Shown here one piece after another: positions 37,029-48,716 of a stretch of 64,000 bases of DNA. The notes beneath the pieces are model-generated. The model had not been told where the DNA came from. It saw only the letters and a list, made by a program, of their open reading frames with translations, and ran no database searches. The DNA comes from Madurella fahalii. Its lineage: Eukaryota; Ascomycota; Sordariomycetes; Sordariales. The translations under genes were made by a program, and so were the position numbers. Each line of letters starts with the position of its first letter. Within the stretch, counting starts at the first letter, position 1. Location of the stretch: contig CM056875.1 of NCBI GenBank assembly GCA_029876055.1, positions 3,373,001-3,437,000 of the forward strand, written 5' to 3'.

Positions 37029-38759
37029 TTTTTTTTTCTTGATCTTTTTTTCTATCTTGGAGCATTGCTCGTCATTGTCCGGGTTCTCGATACCATGGCA
37101 AAGCGAATAGGGTGGCGTATGACTCTTATACTTGTTTTTAGGGCCGGGAGTTTTTGAGATTTGAGACTTAGCAGCCTTGTATTCTCGTTGGTTTTTGGGG
37201 ACGCCCATTGCATTTGCATGGAGTTCAGGGGGAGAAAGTTTGCAAAATTGGGTTTTGGTGATTGGAGCACAAAAGAAAATGAAAAGAGCAGGAACACAAG
37301 GGAAGGACAGCCAATGGCAAAGTGCATTGCGTGGTTTGACGGGTGAGGACAGGAAGGATGGTCCAAGAGACCAAGTATATAATTGTTTCTGCTATTGGGT
37401 GGTGGAGCTTAGGGGAACAAAGCCCAGACGAGCTGGGGATGCTTGGTGTGAGAGTAGTGTTAGCGTAGCGTAGCTTTGGCACGAATCCCACCTCTTAAAT
37501 CATGCGTGCCAAATCCGGCCATTGTGAGAGGAATTGGGGACAGGAAAGAAGTTGCAGGTTTAGAGATGCGAGGCAAATATGAAGGGTTTGGCTTGGTGTC
37601 GGGATAGATAAGAGTTGTCTAGCAGATTACGAAAGTGAATTATATTGGATACCTGTCCGTCAGAAAACCCCCACGGAATGAACGGCGCCCAGCCCCGGGG
37701 ATTGTGCCCGGGGTTTGAATATGCCTTATCGGGATCCAGGCGCGGGATGATGGCAGATGATCTGCTGGGTTAGGACAGCTTGATAAGTCAGCAGGACAAG
37801 GCCTGAACGGCTCTTGATTGGGCTCGATTGGATACCTGGTGGCTGCAGACTGCAGTCAACTCAAGGCTCATAACATGACCTTGATATACCTGCCGTAAAC
37901 CTACCAATCCTCAGGATCGAGATGTAGACAATTCTTAGCAACTCCTATTAGTCCATCTCGAGGCCGGAATGTAGCTGTTCATATGGTCCATGGCGCCCAC
38001 GGTAAGCACAGTGAAACTTGTAGCATGGGTCTTTTTGCACAGCGGGCCGGTGCCGCGCCAGAGGACATCTTCGAAGCCAGGCCAAGTACCTCGTCCATGA
38101 TGACGATTGCCATAGGGGTTCCATGAAGACACGAATTGATAGTCTCCATCCGGCGAACGGGAACCCCTTTTCCAATGCTGGACACTCTCTCTTTGGCCGG
38201 AATAGCAGTGCAGCTCTTGCCTCCCTACCAGCAGGCTCGCCGCTGTCATCCTCACGACGCTCTCTGCGCTTTAGACTCTAGCCCGAGATATGTGGTTCTC
38301 AGGCTCAGATATTGCACGTGCTCCCTCCTTTACAAGACGAGATCACGAGGCATTGGGGACGTTAAGTGCATGGCGCGATCGCGGTAGTCGGACCGATGTA
38401 AGCTCCGACTACGTGTAATAAGTCCGAGGAACATCAAGACGCAAGGAACGAAATGGTTCGGCAGAGTGAGGTTGGCTGGCCGGGTAAGCCGGATGACCTC
38501 GCTGCACGGCATAGTAACATTATGATTCAAGAGCAAGTCCCGGCTATAGTATCAAAAGAAAAAAAGTAAGTGGATGATGAAAGCAGTGCGGCCACAAGTG
38601 AATGCATAAAGGCGACCAAGACCTCTTTTCCATGGCCATTGGAACAACCCTCACATCAAGCAAACCGCAATCATCATCTACACAACCCCTTCAAGTCCTG
38701 TTCCTCCATTCACTACTATTTGTACCCACGGCAGCAGCAGCTACCTAGCCGCCGTGACC
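37029..38759. other. Intergenic region
   Basis: 1.7 kb holding the 3' flank of the F-box/leucine-rich gene and the promoter of the secreted-protein gene. No gene or notable repeat is supported. Confidence 0.55.
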
Positions 38760-39545
38760 ATGCACTTCACTCTCTCGACCATCGCGTTCATGGTAGCGGC
38801 CCTCTTGCCCATGGCCGCTCAAGCCAACTTCGATGTCTACAGAGTCGAGTGGATATATATCAACAGACCGTCCATTGGTTGGCAATTTTTCGAAGCGGAG
38901 CCCCGGAACTGTGACCAGGTCATCAATACTCCCGTCTGGGAAGACCACGGAGATGTCAGCGGATCCAGACTCGGTGTGCGGTGCGAAGGAAGCGGCTGCG
39001 GTCCTACACCTCCTCCTAATGACATCGACGAGCTCGAGATCCATACTAGCAACAACCCGTTGTACCACTGGAGTAAGTCTTTCCCACTGCCAAAAGAGTT
39101 TGGCTCACTTTCCTTTTTTTGTCTCTCTCTCCTTCGTCATCGCCAGGTGCTGACAATTTTGATGATCTAGCTCTTTATAACGACAGGGGCCGTTCTATGG
39201 TAGGATGTAAGTTAAAATATGTTAACGTCTCCGCCGGGAAGAGGCAGCTGACTCGATTGATTTTTTCAAATGTAATTAGTGGACGGCAACACGTACGGGA
39301 ACTGCATCGTGTTTCCCAACGGCGATTACAACTGCCCCGTGGCCGGTCAGATCTTCAGAATCGAAGGGCGCCGCAAGTTCCGTTGCCTTACCCGGTTCAC
39401 GGCCGCTCAGCTCAATTCGAATGCCAGAGTTCCCGGTGATGCTGCTGATGCTGATGCTCCACCGCTTCTCACTTTCGCTGAATATATAGATGTGCTGAAT
39501 GGCAAGGACATTAGTAACAAGACTGCGGTCTCTTTCACGAGCTAA
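38760..39545 (+). CDS. Secreted six-cysteine protein of unknown function
   Basis: Three exons, 38760-39072, 39147-39206 and 39280-39545, with introns of 74 and 73 nt, join in matching phase and give 212 residues. The first 22 residues form a signal peptide: a short start, a hydrophobic core (IAFMVAALLP) and an Ala-x-Ala cleavage site before NFDV. The mature part has six cysteines (51, 75, 80, 133, 143, 160), enough for three disulfides, including a CEGSGC pair and a GNCIVFPNGDYNCP block. No membrane helix or enzyme motif is visible. I do not recognise the family. Size, signal peptide and cysteine content fit small secreted proteins of filamentous fungi, including effector-like proteins, but no activity can be inferred. 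The three-exon agreement argues that it is a real gene. Confidence 0.72.
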
Positions 39546-40881
39546 GCGGACGGGTTAAATTGCCTGTTTTTTTTTTCGCCCTTTTATCAAGACGAAAGAG
39601 AGAATGAAAGAGAGAAAAATATGTATATTTCGCCACTATCATTCAATACAATTTGAATATCGTCTTTACCAATACCGACTTGCGAGCATGCTGCGAAGGT
39701 AGAGAGATACAGCAGCTCCTTAGTGTGAAGTAATTCGGCCAGAGGTTGGCTGGGTGAGCCTTCTCGGGTTGATAACCGCGACTACCGATACTAACGACAA
39801 TATCAGAGAAGCTACAACAAGTCTGCAAGATTACAGGGGTATTGGGTACGAAAACCATGGGGCTTCTCCAACGTTTTGAAAAAGTGACAGGTCTCCCCCG
39901 GCCTTGCCCGATTCTAGGGAAGCGGTATCAATAGTCTGGCGGCAAGACACCGACCGGTGTGACGAAGCTACGACTAGAACGAGAGCCGAAGTACGATGCC
40001 AATTGCAAAGTGTTATTACTCGACCGGGGAAACGGAAGGTAACGGGTTCGTAAGGGAAGCAAATCAACAGGTAACCGGGTCTTCCTGCGAGGCCGCTTCG
40101 CCCTTTGACAAACGGTCCATTGCAAGCGGAGGAAATATAATGGTGGATTAGGACAAGCCAGTGACAGTGCGACCGAGGGAGCCATGCCGCCGTGGTGGCT
40201 CCTATAACAGCCTGCCGCAACTGCTGCAAGATACCGTCGGTACCGCGGCTTCGGCTTCGTGGTGAGGCCCTCGTAGTGCATAGGGAAGCTGGAAGGCGGG
40301 GTTGCACCCGGCGAAGGTGGGCTATGGTGGCTATACTGAACCGATGGGATATTGTGGGATTGCGGTCCTGATTCGCACCTGGGCTACAGGAGCAGAGCTG
40401 CTGCTGCCTCTGCGGGGGACCTGTAAACTGTACAGGGCTTCGGCCGGATTGCTACGGTATAGGATGAAGCCGCACATGAATTGCACCAGGTATGGGTGCC
40501 TCGACTGTAGAGATGAAGTGTATAGTGTCGCTGCCGCAAGGAAGCCGAGGTTTCAAGTAGTCTCGGGTGCTTAAACTTTGCTGGGCGAAGGCATCGTCTG
40601 GACTTACACTCTACAACGCACGGGCCATAACGCACATCAGAGACTAGCTTCAGCTGCTGCGTTATGATTTGGCTGAGCTGCTTATGTAACGCCAGCCCAG
40701 GCTGTGCCGCTGCCGAGGCTTTGCCGACACGCGGCTCAAACAAGGCACCGAGCTAACTGGACATTGTTAGCGAGCTCCAACCACCAACGCCCCGATGTTG
40801 GTTCCCGTAACCGCATCCGCATCCTCATACTCATCATCACCATCGCCGTAGCCATCGGCCCCCCATCGACCAACCGTCGCG
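39546..40881. other. Intergenic region
   Basis: 1.3 kb with the 3' flank of the secreted-protein gene and the promoter of VPH1. No supported gene. Confidence 0.55.
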
Positions 40882-43754
40882 ATGGCTCCGGCAAAGGACA
40901 CGCCGTTCCGCTCAGCGGACATGAGCATGGTCCAGCTCTACATTTCCAACGAAATCGGCCGTGAGGTTGTGAATGCGCTGGGAGAAATCGGCCTAGTCCA
41001 GTTCCGAGATGTGCGCATAACCTCCCACTATCCTTAGCTGCGCTTCTGCTGACGGCAGGTCCCCTCCAGCTCAACGGCGAATTGACTGCGTTCCAAAGAG
41101 CATTTACCCAAGACATCCGCCGTCTCGACAATGTTGAACGCCAGCTGCGTATGTCGGACCACGGAACACCCGCCTACTCCCCAGTCACAGGCCCGCTAAC
41201 CTGCGGCAGGTTATTTCCACGCCCAGATGGACAAGGCCGGCATCCCGCTCCGCAAACTTGACCTGGATGTCGATACCCTCGCCCCGCCGACGACCACCGA
41301 GATCGACGAGCTGGCAGAGCGGAGCCAGAGCCTGGAGCAGCGCGTCTCGTCGTTGAACGAGAGCTACGAGACGCTGAAGAAGCGCGAGGTCGAGCTTACC
41401 GAGTGGCGCTGGGTGCTGCGCGAGGCCGGCGGCTTCTTTGACCGTGCCCACGGCAACGTGGACGAGATCCGGGCCTCGACCGACAACGACGACGCCCCCC
41501 TGCTGCAGGACATCGAACACCACAATTCTGCCATCGAGGTCGAACGATCGTTCTCTGGCATGAACATTGGTTTCGTTGCTGGTGTGATCGCTCGGGACCG
41601 CGTTGCTGCCTTTGAGCGCATCCTGTGGAGGACGTTGCGTGGCAATCTCTACATGAACCAGGCCGAGATCCCGGAGCCGCTGATCGATCCCGCCAACAAC
41701 GAACCCGTCCAGAAGAACGTCTTTGTCATCTTTGCGCACGGGAAGGAGATCCTAGCCAAGATTCGCAAGATCTCCGAGTCGATGGGCGCCGAGGTGTACA
41801 ATGTCGACGAGAACAGCGATCTGCGGAGGGACCAGGTGCACGAGGTGAACGCCAGGCTCAACGACGTTCAAAACGTTCTTCGCAACACGCAGCAGACGCT
41901 CGAGGCCGAGCTCACCCAGATCTCGCGCTCTCTGTCGGCGTGGATGATCCTCGTTACCAAGGAGAAGGCCGTTTACAACACGCTCAACCTCTTCTCCTAC
42001 GATCGCGCCCGTCGCACCCTCATTGCCGAGGGTTGGTGCCCCACACACGACTTGCCGCTCATTCGGTCGACGCTGCGGGACGTGACAAACCGGGCCGGCC
42101 AGTCAGTGCCGTCCATCATCAACGAGATTCGGACCAACAAGAAACCGCCGACTTACCTCAAGACGAACAAGTTTACCGAAGCTTTCCAGACCATCGTCAA
42201 CGCGTATGGCACCGCCACGTACCAGGAAGTCAACCCGGCCATTCCTGTCATTGTCACGTTCCCCTTCCTCTTTGCCGTCATGTTTGGCGATTTTGGTCAC
42301 GCCGTCATCATGCTCTCTGCCGCCCTTGCCATGATTTACTGGGAGAAGCCCCTGAAGAAGGTGACGTTCGAGCTCTTCGCCATGGTGTACTACGGTCGCT
42401 ATATCGCCCTGGTCATGGCCATCTTCTCCATCTACACGGGTCTCATCTACAATGACGTATTCTCCAAGTCGATGACGCTCTTCAAGAGCCAGTGGGAGTG
42501 GGACGTGCCCCCTGACTACCGCACCGGCCAGACTGTCGTTGCCAAGATGCGCGACCCCAACTACCGGTACCCGTTCGGCCTGGATTGGAGGTGGCACGGC
42601 ACCGAGAACGACCTCTTGTTCACCAACAGCTACAAGATGAAGATGTCCATCATCCTCGGCTGGGCCCACATGACGTACTCGCTGTGCTTCTCTTACATCA
42701 ACGCGCGCCACTTCAAGCGGCCCATCGACATCTGGGGCAACTTTGTCCCAGGCATGATCTTCTTCCAGTCCATCTTTGGGTACTTGGTCGTGTGCATTGT
42801 CTACAAGTGGACGGTCGACTGGTTCGCCATCGGCAAGCAGCCGCCCGGTCTGCTGAACATGCTGATCTACATGTTCTTGCAACCCGGCACGCTTGACGAG
42901 GAGCTCTACCCGGGGCAGGTGTATGTGCAGGTTTTCCTGCTACTCCTAGCCCTCATTCAGGTTCCCATCCTCTTGTTCCTCAAGCCCTTCTACCTGCGCT
43001 GGGAGCACAACCGCGCCCGCGCCAAAGGCTATCGCGGGATCGGCGAGCGTTCGAGAGTGAGCGCCCTGGACGGGGATGACGATGAGGTAGATGACAACGG
43101 GCACGCGGTAAGGGGCCATAGCTTGGACAGTGACGGTGAAGGTGTCGCTATGATCACGCAGAACCTGGACGATGACGATGATGGCCATGGAGGGCACGGC
43201 GAGGAGTTTGAGTTTGGCGAGGTCATGATCCATCAGGTCATTCATACTATTGGTCAGTTCCCCCCCCCTTTCCGCTCCCAGCCCATTCTTTTGCCCTTAA
43301 CCATTTATTTCCTAACCGTTTTCCGTGTGTTTTGCAGAATTCTGCCTCAACTGTGTCTCGCATACGGCGTCGTATCTTCGCCTCTGGGCGTTGTCGCTCG
43401 CGCACCAGCAGCTCTCGGCCGTGCTGTGGAGCATGACCATGGGCCCTGCGCTCAACATGACGGGGATTGGCGGCGCCATCTTCCTGGTCATCATCTTTGC
43501 CGCTTTCTTTTCTCTGAGCTGTATCATTTTGATTGTCATGGAGGGTGTTTCTGCTATGGTGAGTTTCGCCCGACCTTTTCTTACTCTGTTGTTGTTCGGG
43601 TCTGCTAACTGGATATGGAAAGCTTCACTCGTTGCGTCTGGCGTGGGTCGAATCGTTTTCCAAGTTTGCCGAGTTCGGCGGGTGGCCGTTTGCACCGTTT
43701 TCATTGAAGCAAGTGCTGGAAGAATCGGACGAGCTGAAAGATTACATGGGTTGA
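40882..43754 (+). CDS. VPH1: V-type proton ATPase subunit a (VPH1/STV1 family)
   Basis: Subunit a is the large membrane subunit of the V0 sector and forms the proton path beside the rotating c-ring in vacuole or Golgi membranes. Five exons, 40882-41010, 41070-41148, 41210-43252, 43338-43558 and 43623-43754, join in phase and encode 867 residues, close to the usual 840-880. The N-terminal cytosolic half begins with MSMVQLYISNEIGREVVNALGE. The membrane half contains PFLFAVMFGDFGHAVIM, an acidic His/Gly/Asp-rich loop (DDDDDGHGGHGEEFEFGE) and the CLNCVSHTASYLRLWALSLAH helix. Arg765 in that helix corresponds to the essential proton-transfer arginine of yeast Vph1. The C terminus ends ESDELKDYMG. 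All introns are short (59-85 nt). The Vph1 versus Stv1 distinction cannot be made here. Confidence 0.96.
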
Positions 43755-43910
43755 TGGCCCCGCAGCGGAAACGGTGGACTGCCGGTAGTTGTACAGTATA
43801 TGGTGTTTGCATGCATAGAATAGATACATTGATTGTATTTGCTTTTCTGTCTGTCTGTCTTTTTCATGGTGGTCGTCCTACTTGCTGGTTCCATCCGTGG
43901 GGGAAAGGGT

Positions 43911-43929
43911 GGGGGGGGGGGGGGGGGGG
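43911..43929. repeat. Poly-G tract, 19 G
   Basis: Nineteen consecutive G in the 3' flank of VPH1, about 160 bp after the stop codon. Confidence 0.85.
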
Positions 43930-45467
43930 ACACGCCGACAAAGAAGTGTGTACTTTCAAGGGTTTACGGAGCTCAGCTCTTGGTCATGCTAATGTAATAC
44001 GCAGGATGCGTCCCGTTCAGCCAGTTGGGGATGTTGCTTGATCTCCGAAGACTGTTTGTTGTCGCTTGTTGTTCGCACTCGCGGGAGGAGATGACGTTAT
44101 CGGTGATAGATGTCAAATTCTGCATCCCGGCGCGGGGGGATCACCGGGTGTTTCCGAGGCGGCAGTTGGGCGATTGGTTTATAGTGACTCAACGGAGACC
44201 TCTGCGCTGTAGCCGGGCGAAGGCTTTGCAAAGGTGAAGGTGTGATGGTCTTGGTTGCTTTGGGAAAGGAGGCCGAAGAAGAAGGGGGGAACAGATACGG
44301 GGATAAGATAAACAGATAGTCGAGGTGCCCATTGATTTTGGCTCCGAGGAGGCATTTCTTTCATCTTAAATGGGGGGTTCAGTCGGGATGCATGTGGGTA
44401 GGTAGGTAAATCCCGCATCCCGTATCCTGCCTCCGCATCCCGTCTGTCATCCCCCAGAACAGAAGGGTTCTGGAAGGGGAGGGTTGCATGACCCCTCGAT
44501 GGGCACTATTTTCCGCCGTCGAAACTGGACATGCCAAGATCCAACTTTACCCTAATCACTTGACTCTGCGAGCACTTTACACCCGGGTACCATGGCCGAG
44601 CTGTGATGTGGGTTGTCTCATAGGCTGCGGGAGTGTGGGGGAGGATTTCGAGATGCAGGTCGCCAAAGCAGGTACGGGTTGCCATTAGAAATCATTATGC
44701 CGATACATAATCTATCTACGCGGGGACGCGGGGACGCGGGAAGCAGGGCAAGTTGGTTCCCGATCTGGTGTTACCACACTCTGGGCCAGCCCGATGCCCG
44801 TCATGAGCGCACTGCGTATGCAAGGCTGTGAGATTGGTTGGATATCGGTGTTTGGAATCTTATCTTGAGCGTGACGGTGCGCATTCTAAGTACCGGTACA
44901 AGGGCTATGTTTATCACGGTGTTGAGGAAGCAGCATGGTATGGTGAGCTGAGCTGAGGTGAGAGATGGCTTGGAGAAGCGGATTTCTGGTTGCTCCTCGC
45001 TACGGACACACCATTATCGCGCGGCCTTAGCCTCCAGAAGGAGGAAGCTTGGCACTCATGACTCAATATATTGCCTTTCGGCCGGTTTCGGACTCATCCG
45101 GAGCGGCTCAGTGCCTCAAGACCCGGGCTCGAGGCTGATGTGATTCCGGGTGGTGATCGATCCTCAGCGGAGTTGGACTCTCCAGTTTTACGTCACCTCG
45201 GCTTATACGCGCACCCAGCCACATACCCGGACAAGAGAACCCTTTTTCATCCCACTTATTCATGTCCATCGCAAACAGGTCCAATTGCCAGTCGGGGGGG
45301 TTGGCCCGCGACTCACACGAGCCACACACGTACATCTGTATGCACACAAGGGCATCCATCCATACGTGCCACCTATCAATGACAGCAACGACAACAGCAA
45401 CAATCCGGGATACTATCTCCAAGCCACATCCTCGTACCAAAAATCCGGCCTACCCAACCGCCTACTT

Positions 45468-45494
45468 ACCTACCTACCTACCTACCTACCTACC
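45468..45494. repeat. (TACC)n microsatellite
   Basis: About six to seven tandem TACC units in non-coding DNA. Confidence 0.9.
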
Positions 45495-46044
45495 GAACGA
45501 AACGAAACAAACCAAACCCCGACCACTCCCAAAATAACCGCACCCAACAACCCCCTCCGCAAATCCTTTGCCGCGCCGCACGCCGCAGCCTCACTGGTTT
45601 CAGGCTCTTGGGATACCACATAGTCGAGGCTCTGGGGCGTCACCACAGCCCCACGTACATACTTACATATGTAGACCAGGGTGATGGTAAGAATGGCGCT
45701 GTCCCGGGTTCTCGTGTAATCAAATCCGGCGGGAGCGGAAGTCTCGGTCGCCGCCATGCACGCACGTTGAATCCCATGGCCGAATTCGCCGGTTCTTATG
45801 GAGTGGGCGATGCAGCAAGCGGCCGTCCATCACACCGCAATCCTCTGCGCGCACGAGCGTGGCATCTAATTCCCAGAACGTCTCTGTAGAGCATAGTGTT
45901 GCTTGGCCGGCGCCGGCCTTCCCGCGAGCACGCAGAGAGGGTGTGGATCTCCGTAGCAAAAGTGACCACATCTACAGGTCACTGACCAAAACTGGAGAGT
46001 AGAACAAAATGATTCAGTCTGGCGGTCAAAACCGTCTATTTTTG

Positions 46045-46045
<1 letters not shown>

Positions 46046-46073
<28 letters not shown>
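46046..46073. repeat. (GTCT)n microsatellite
   Basis: Seven tandem GTCT units. A shorter version occurs near 43846-43860. Confidence 0.9.
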
Positions 46074-46075
<2 letters not shown>

Positions 46076-46634
46076 AAGTGTCGACTTCAACTCAACCAAT
46101 GCAAAGCTCTGAGCCAACTGTCCTCTAGAATTCGGCATGCTTTCTCTTCTATGCTCCCGCGAACCTCAGGCGGCTCTACAAAAGCGTGGGCTGGGACAAG
46201 AAATAACTAAAGGAAAAGCCCCAAGCGAAACGACTGCAACCGCACCACCACCCCTAAAAACCCAATCGATAGAGGGTGAAAATAAAAACGCCAATGCTGT
46301 GTACTCGAAAACTCCGTGTTCTATCTCTCGACGTACCCGCTGGCAGGATTGCAGCGCCATCGGGTCGTAGCCTTAAGAAGAAATGCAAATTAGACTCGTA
46401 GATGGGGGTATTTCCGTCCATAAGAGAGATACTCGGGACAAGGTGTGAAGGAAAGAAATGGCAACGCGATGCGGTTTGCCGAGTTTAAATCGGGAGCCCT
46501 GAGAAAACGCGGGAACCCAGCCTTCCGCGCCGGGCACTTATTAAAAATGGTTGTAGTTGGGAACGATGTCTGCGAGGGAGAGAGACTTTGGCGCAGAAGA
46601 AGGGGAATAAACGAGCCGTCGGTCCGGTTTTAAA

Positions 46635-48716
46635 TCATGCACAGCTCTGGGCTTGGTTCTGAAGGGCGCTGAGCTCGCCCTCAATGTCGCCCTCGTACAC
46701 CAGGGGTGCCCACACCCTCCAGTGCAGGACGCCGAGGTGTGCTAGCCGGATGGCCATGTCGTCGATGCCGGCCTCCTCCCGAGGGTCCCGCGGGGCGCCT
46801 ATGTCGCCGAAAGGGCCAGCGGCGCGCTGGCTCGATCGGCTGGACCCCTGAGCTCGGCTCCCAGTCGCGACCGAGAAAAGGGCGAGCCCTGAGAGGTTCT
46901 TGAACTCATTGACCCGTCTCGCCAGCTCCGCCAGCAGCCGCTGCTGGAACTGCTGCTCCACCTCGCGGAAGATGTCGCTGTGGACGTCACCCAGGCACGC
47001 AGCAAGCTGTTTCTCGAAACCTGGTAGTGGGAAGGGCGCATTAGCGTAGCGCAAGATCTGCAACGCCATCGAGTCCGAGATGCTCCTCCACCTCTTGGTT
47101 GGCGAGGGCGCGGGGATGCTGACTGAGCTGCCGTCGGGGGTGCCGGCTGAGGGCGCCGTGTGGAGAAGGGCAAGGAGCGAGCTGTAGAGCTCCAACGCCC
47201 TGGAGCGGGACTCCGCAAAGTCTGTCGACGGTTGCGCGAAGAGACCTGATGTCCGGGGCGAGGAGAAATTCGAACCGCGGTCGCTGAAAGCGAGGCTGGA
47301 CGGGCGCGACGTAACTGGTGCCAGGAAGTTGAATTCACCCGAGAACCGGTTGTTCGTCGCGGGCTCGTCGCTGACATATGAGGCTATCCTCTGGCACGGC
47401 TGCGTCACCCTCGACAGGTGTTCCAAATCCTCATACTTACGCATACAAATCTCCAGGCAGATGCTGTCGTGCATGTCAGATTGGAGCTTGAGTATCCGGT
47501 CTTCGTCGAAGAGAAATGCCGGCGGAATGACCTTGGCCGAGGCTGACGGAAGGACTAGCCTGGAAAGAGCCTCGAAGAAGACGGTCATCTCGCCAAATGC
47601 ATTCAAGTGAGGGATTGGAGTGCCCGCATAGAGCCGCTCAACCTGATCCTGAGCTGCTAAGTACCACATCCGGGACGGCGCAATGCTGAGCTTTCTCGAC
47701 TCGATCTTCTTGAGGAAGAAGCGCTGCTCAAAGTGCACCGTGTCCTCGATCAGCACCGGACGCAGGCATCGGATCTGGTGGTTCGCCACGTCAAGCTTCA
47801 TCGCTTCCAGCACGCTGAGCAGACTCCGCATCCCCTTCACGAGCTCGGTCATGTTGTTGTTGCGGTTTCCACTGCTCAGCTCCTGGTACATCTCGTCAAC
47901 CCACTCATCCCGCATCGGCGCGCAATGGAGCTTGAGGACGCCCGACAACCACGAAGCCAGCATTTCAAGGTCGGCAACGCCCCGGTTGAACTGCTGCATC
48001 AGGAGATCGATGTTGAGCCCCTCATTGAGAAGCTCTCGGTCGCGCTGCGGTACCAGCGTCTCGACAATTTCCCTGACTGCTCTCAAGAGCGAGGGTAGAC
48101 ACCAGTCCCCGTTCCCGTAGCTCTTCTGGAATGCTTCTCGGTCCGTGACAAACATCACCAATTGCTCGAGCAACATCGACCAGAATTGATTAGCCTTTTC
48201 CTGTTTCCGCTTCCCCTTCTCGCCGTCTAGGTTCGGCCTGAAGTGGAGCTCTGGATCGAAGTTAATATCGTGCCTAAGCTTCGGGTTGTGCACGATCTTG
48301 GTGACGTCGAGCTCACTGAGCGTTTGTCTCGTCACTGGCGGCTCTAGAGGACGGTTCGCAATGAAGCTGCTGGGGCGCGTCCTCGGGAAGGCTCGGTCGA
48401 GTCCTGGTGTGTGCGCTGTGAGGTATTCATGATTTGGCTTTGCGTTGGAGTTGGTCGAGCACGTGGACGGATTCCGCGATAACCCTGGCGCAGCATCGAC
48501 TACTGGGCCGCCCCTCGTTTGGCCGTTGGTACCGAGGTCTCTTGAACCGCGGGGCAAATCCTGGGGGGTCTGTGTCAAGTCCTGAGCATCCGGCTCGGAG
48601 GGGGGTTTCCGTGTCTCCGGAGCGGGCTCGGCCGGCATCGGCTCTTCGCCGGAATCTTGTCTCCTGTGAGTGGGCATGTGGCTCTCAATTCCTCCACCAG
48701 CACCTTGGTCACCCAT
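46635..48716 (-). CDS. SOK1: TCP11-domain protein, SOK1 family
   Basis: One uninterrupted frame of 693 residues. The first 130 or so residues are Pro/Ser/Glu-rich and look disordered. A region with ELDVTKIVHNPKLRHDINFDPELHF and EKANQFWSMLLEQL begins the TCP11 fold, which continues to near the C terminus as an all-helical domain (for example RCLRPVLIEDTVHFEQRFF). Yeast Sok1 was found as a suppressor of protein kinase A defects, and mammalian TCP11 acts in cAMP signalling in sperm, so a link to cAMP signalling is a reasonable but unproven guess. I chose the ATG at 48716 (A at -3). The two TTG codons before it in the same frame are not likely starts. No intron is needed. Confidence 0.85.
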   Translation of the reverse strand: MGDQGAGGGIESHMPTHRRQDSGEEPMPAEPAPETRKPPSEPDAQDLTQTPQDLPRGSRDLGTNGQTRGGPVVDAAPGLSRNPSTCSTNSNAKPNHEYLTAHTPGLDRAFPRTRPSSFIANRPLEPPVTRQTLSELDVTKIVHNPKLRHDINFDPELHFRPNLDGEKGKRKQEKANQFWSMLLEQLVMFVTDREAFQKSYGNGDWCLPSLLRAVREIVETLVPQRDRELLNEGLNIDLLMQQFNRGVADLEMLASWLSGVLKLHCAPMRDEWVDEMYQELSSGNRNNNMTELVKGMRSLLSVLEAMKLDVANHQIRCLRPVLIEDTVHFEQRFFLKKIESRKLSIAPSRMWYLAAQDQVERLYAGTPIPHLNAFGEMTVFFEALSRLVLPSASAKVIPPAFLFDEDRILKLQSDMHDSICLEICMRKYEDLEHLSRVTQPCQRIASYVSDEPATNNRFSGEFNFLAPVTSRPSSLAFSDRGSNFSSPRTSGLFAQPSTDFAESRSRALELYSSLLALLHTAPSAGTPDGSSVSIPAPSPTKRWRSISDSMALQILRYANAPFPLPGFEKQLAACLGDVHSDIFREVEQQFQQRLLAELARRVNEFKNLSGLALFSVATGSRAQGSSRSSQRAAGPFGDIGAPRDPREEAGIDDMAIRLAHLGVLHWRVWAPLVYEGDIEGELSALQNQAQSCA

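Larger units (their letters stand above)
43755..46634. other. 2.9 kb intergenic region rich in simple repeats
   Basis: Lies between the VPH1 and SOK1-family 3' ends. It holds the 19-G tract, a tetranucleotide TACC tract and a GTCT tract (listed separately), a short triplication of GGGGACGC near 44719-44740 and a 14-bp perfect palindrome at 45905-45918. No supported gene. Confidence 0.55.

Noticed and set aside
42103..42882. 259-codon minus-strand frame opposite VPH1
   Set aside because: His/Val/Asp-rich antisense shadow of the conserved VPH1 exon.
45468..46073. Possible CRISPR-like or satellite array suggested by regular short repeats
   Set aside because: They are simple tetranucleotide microsatellites without spacers, in a fungal nuclear context.
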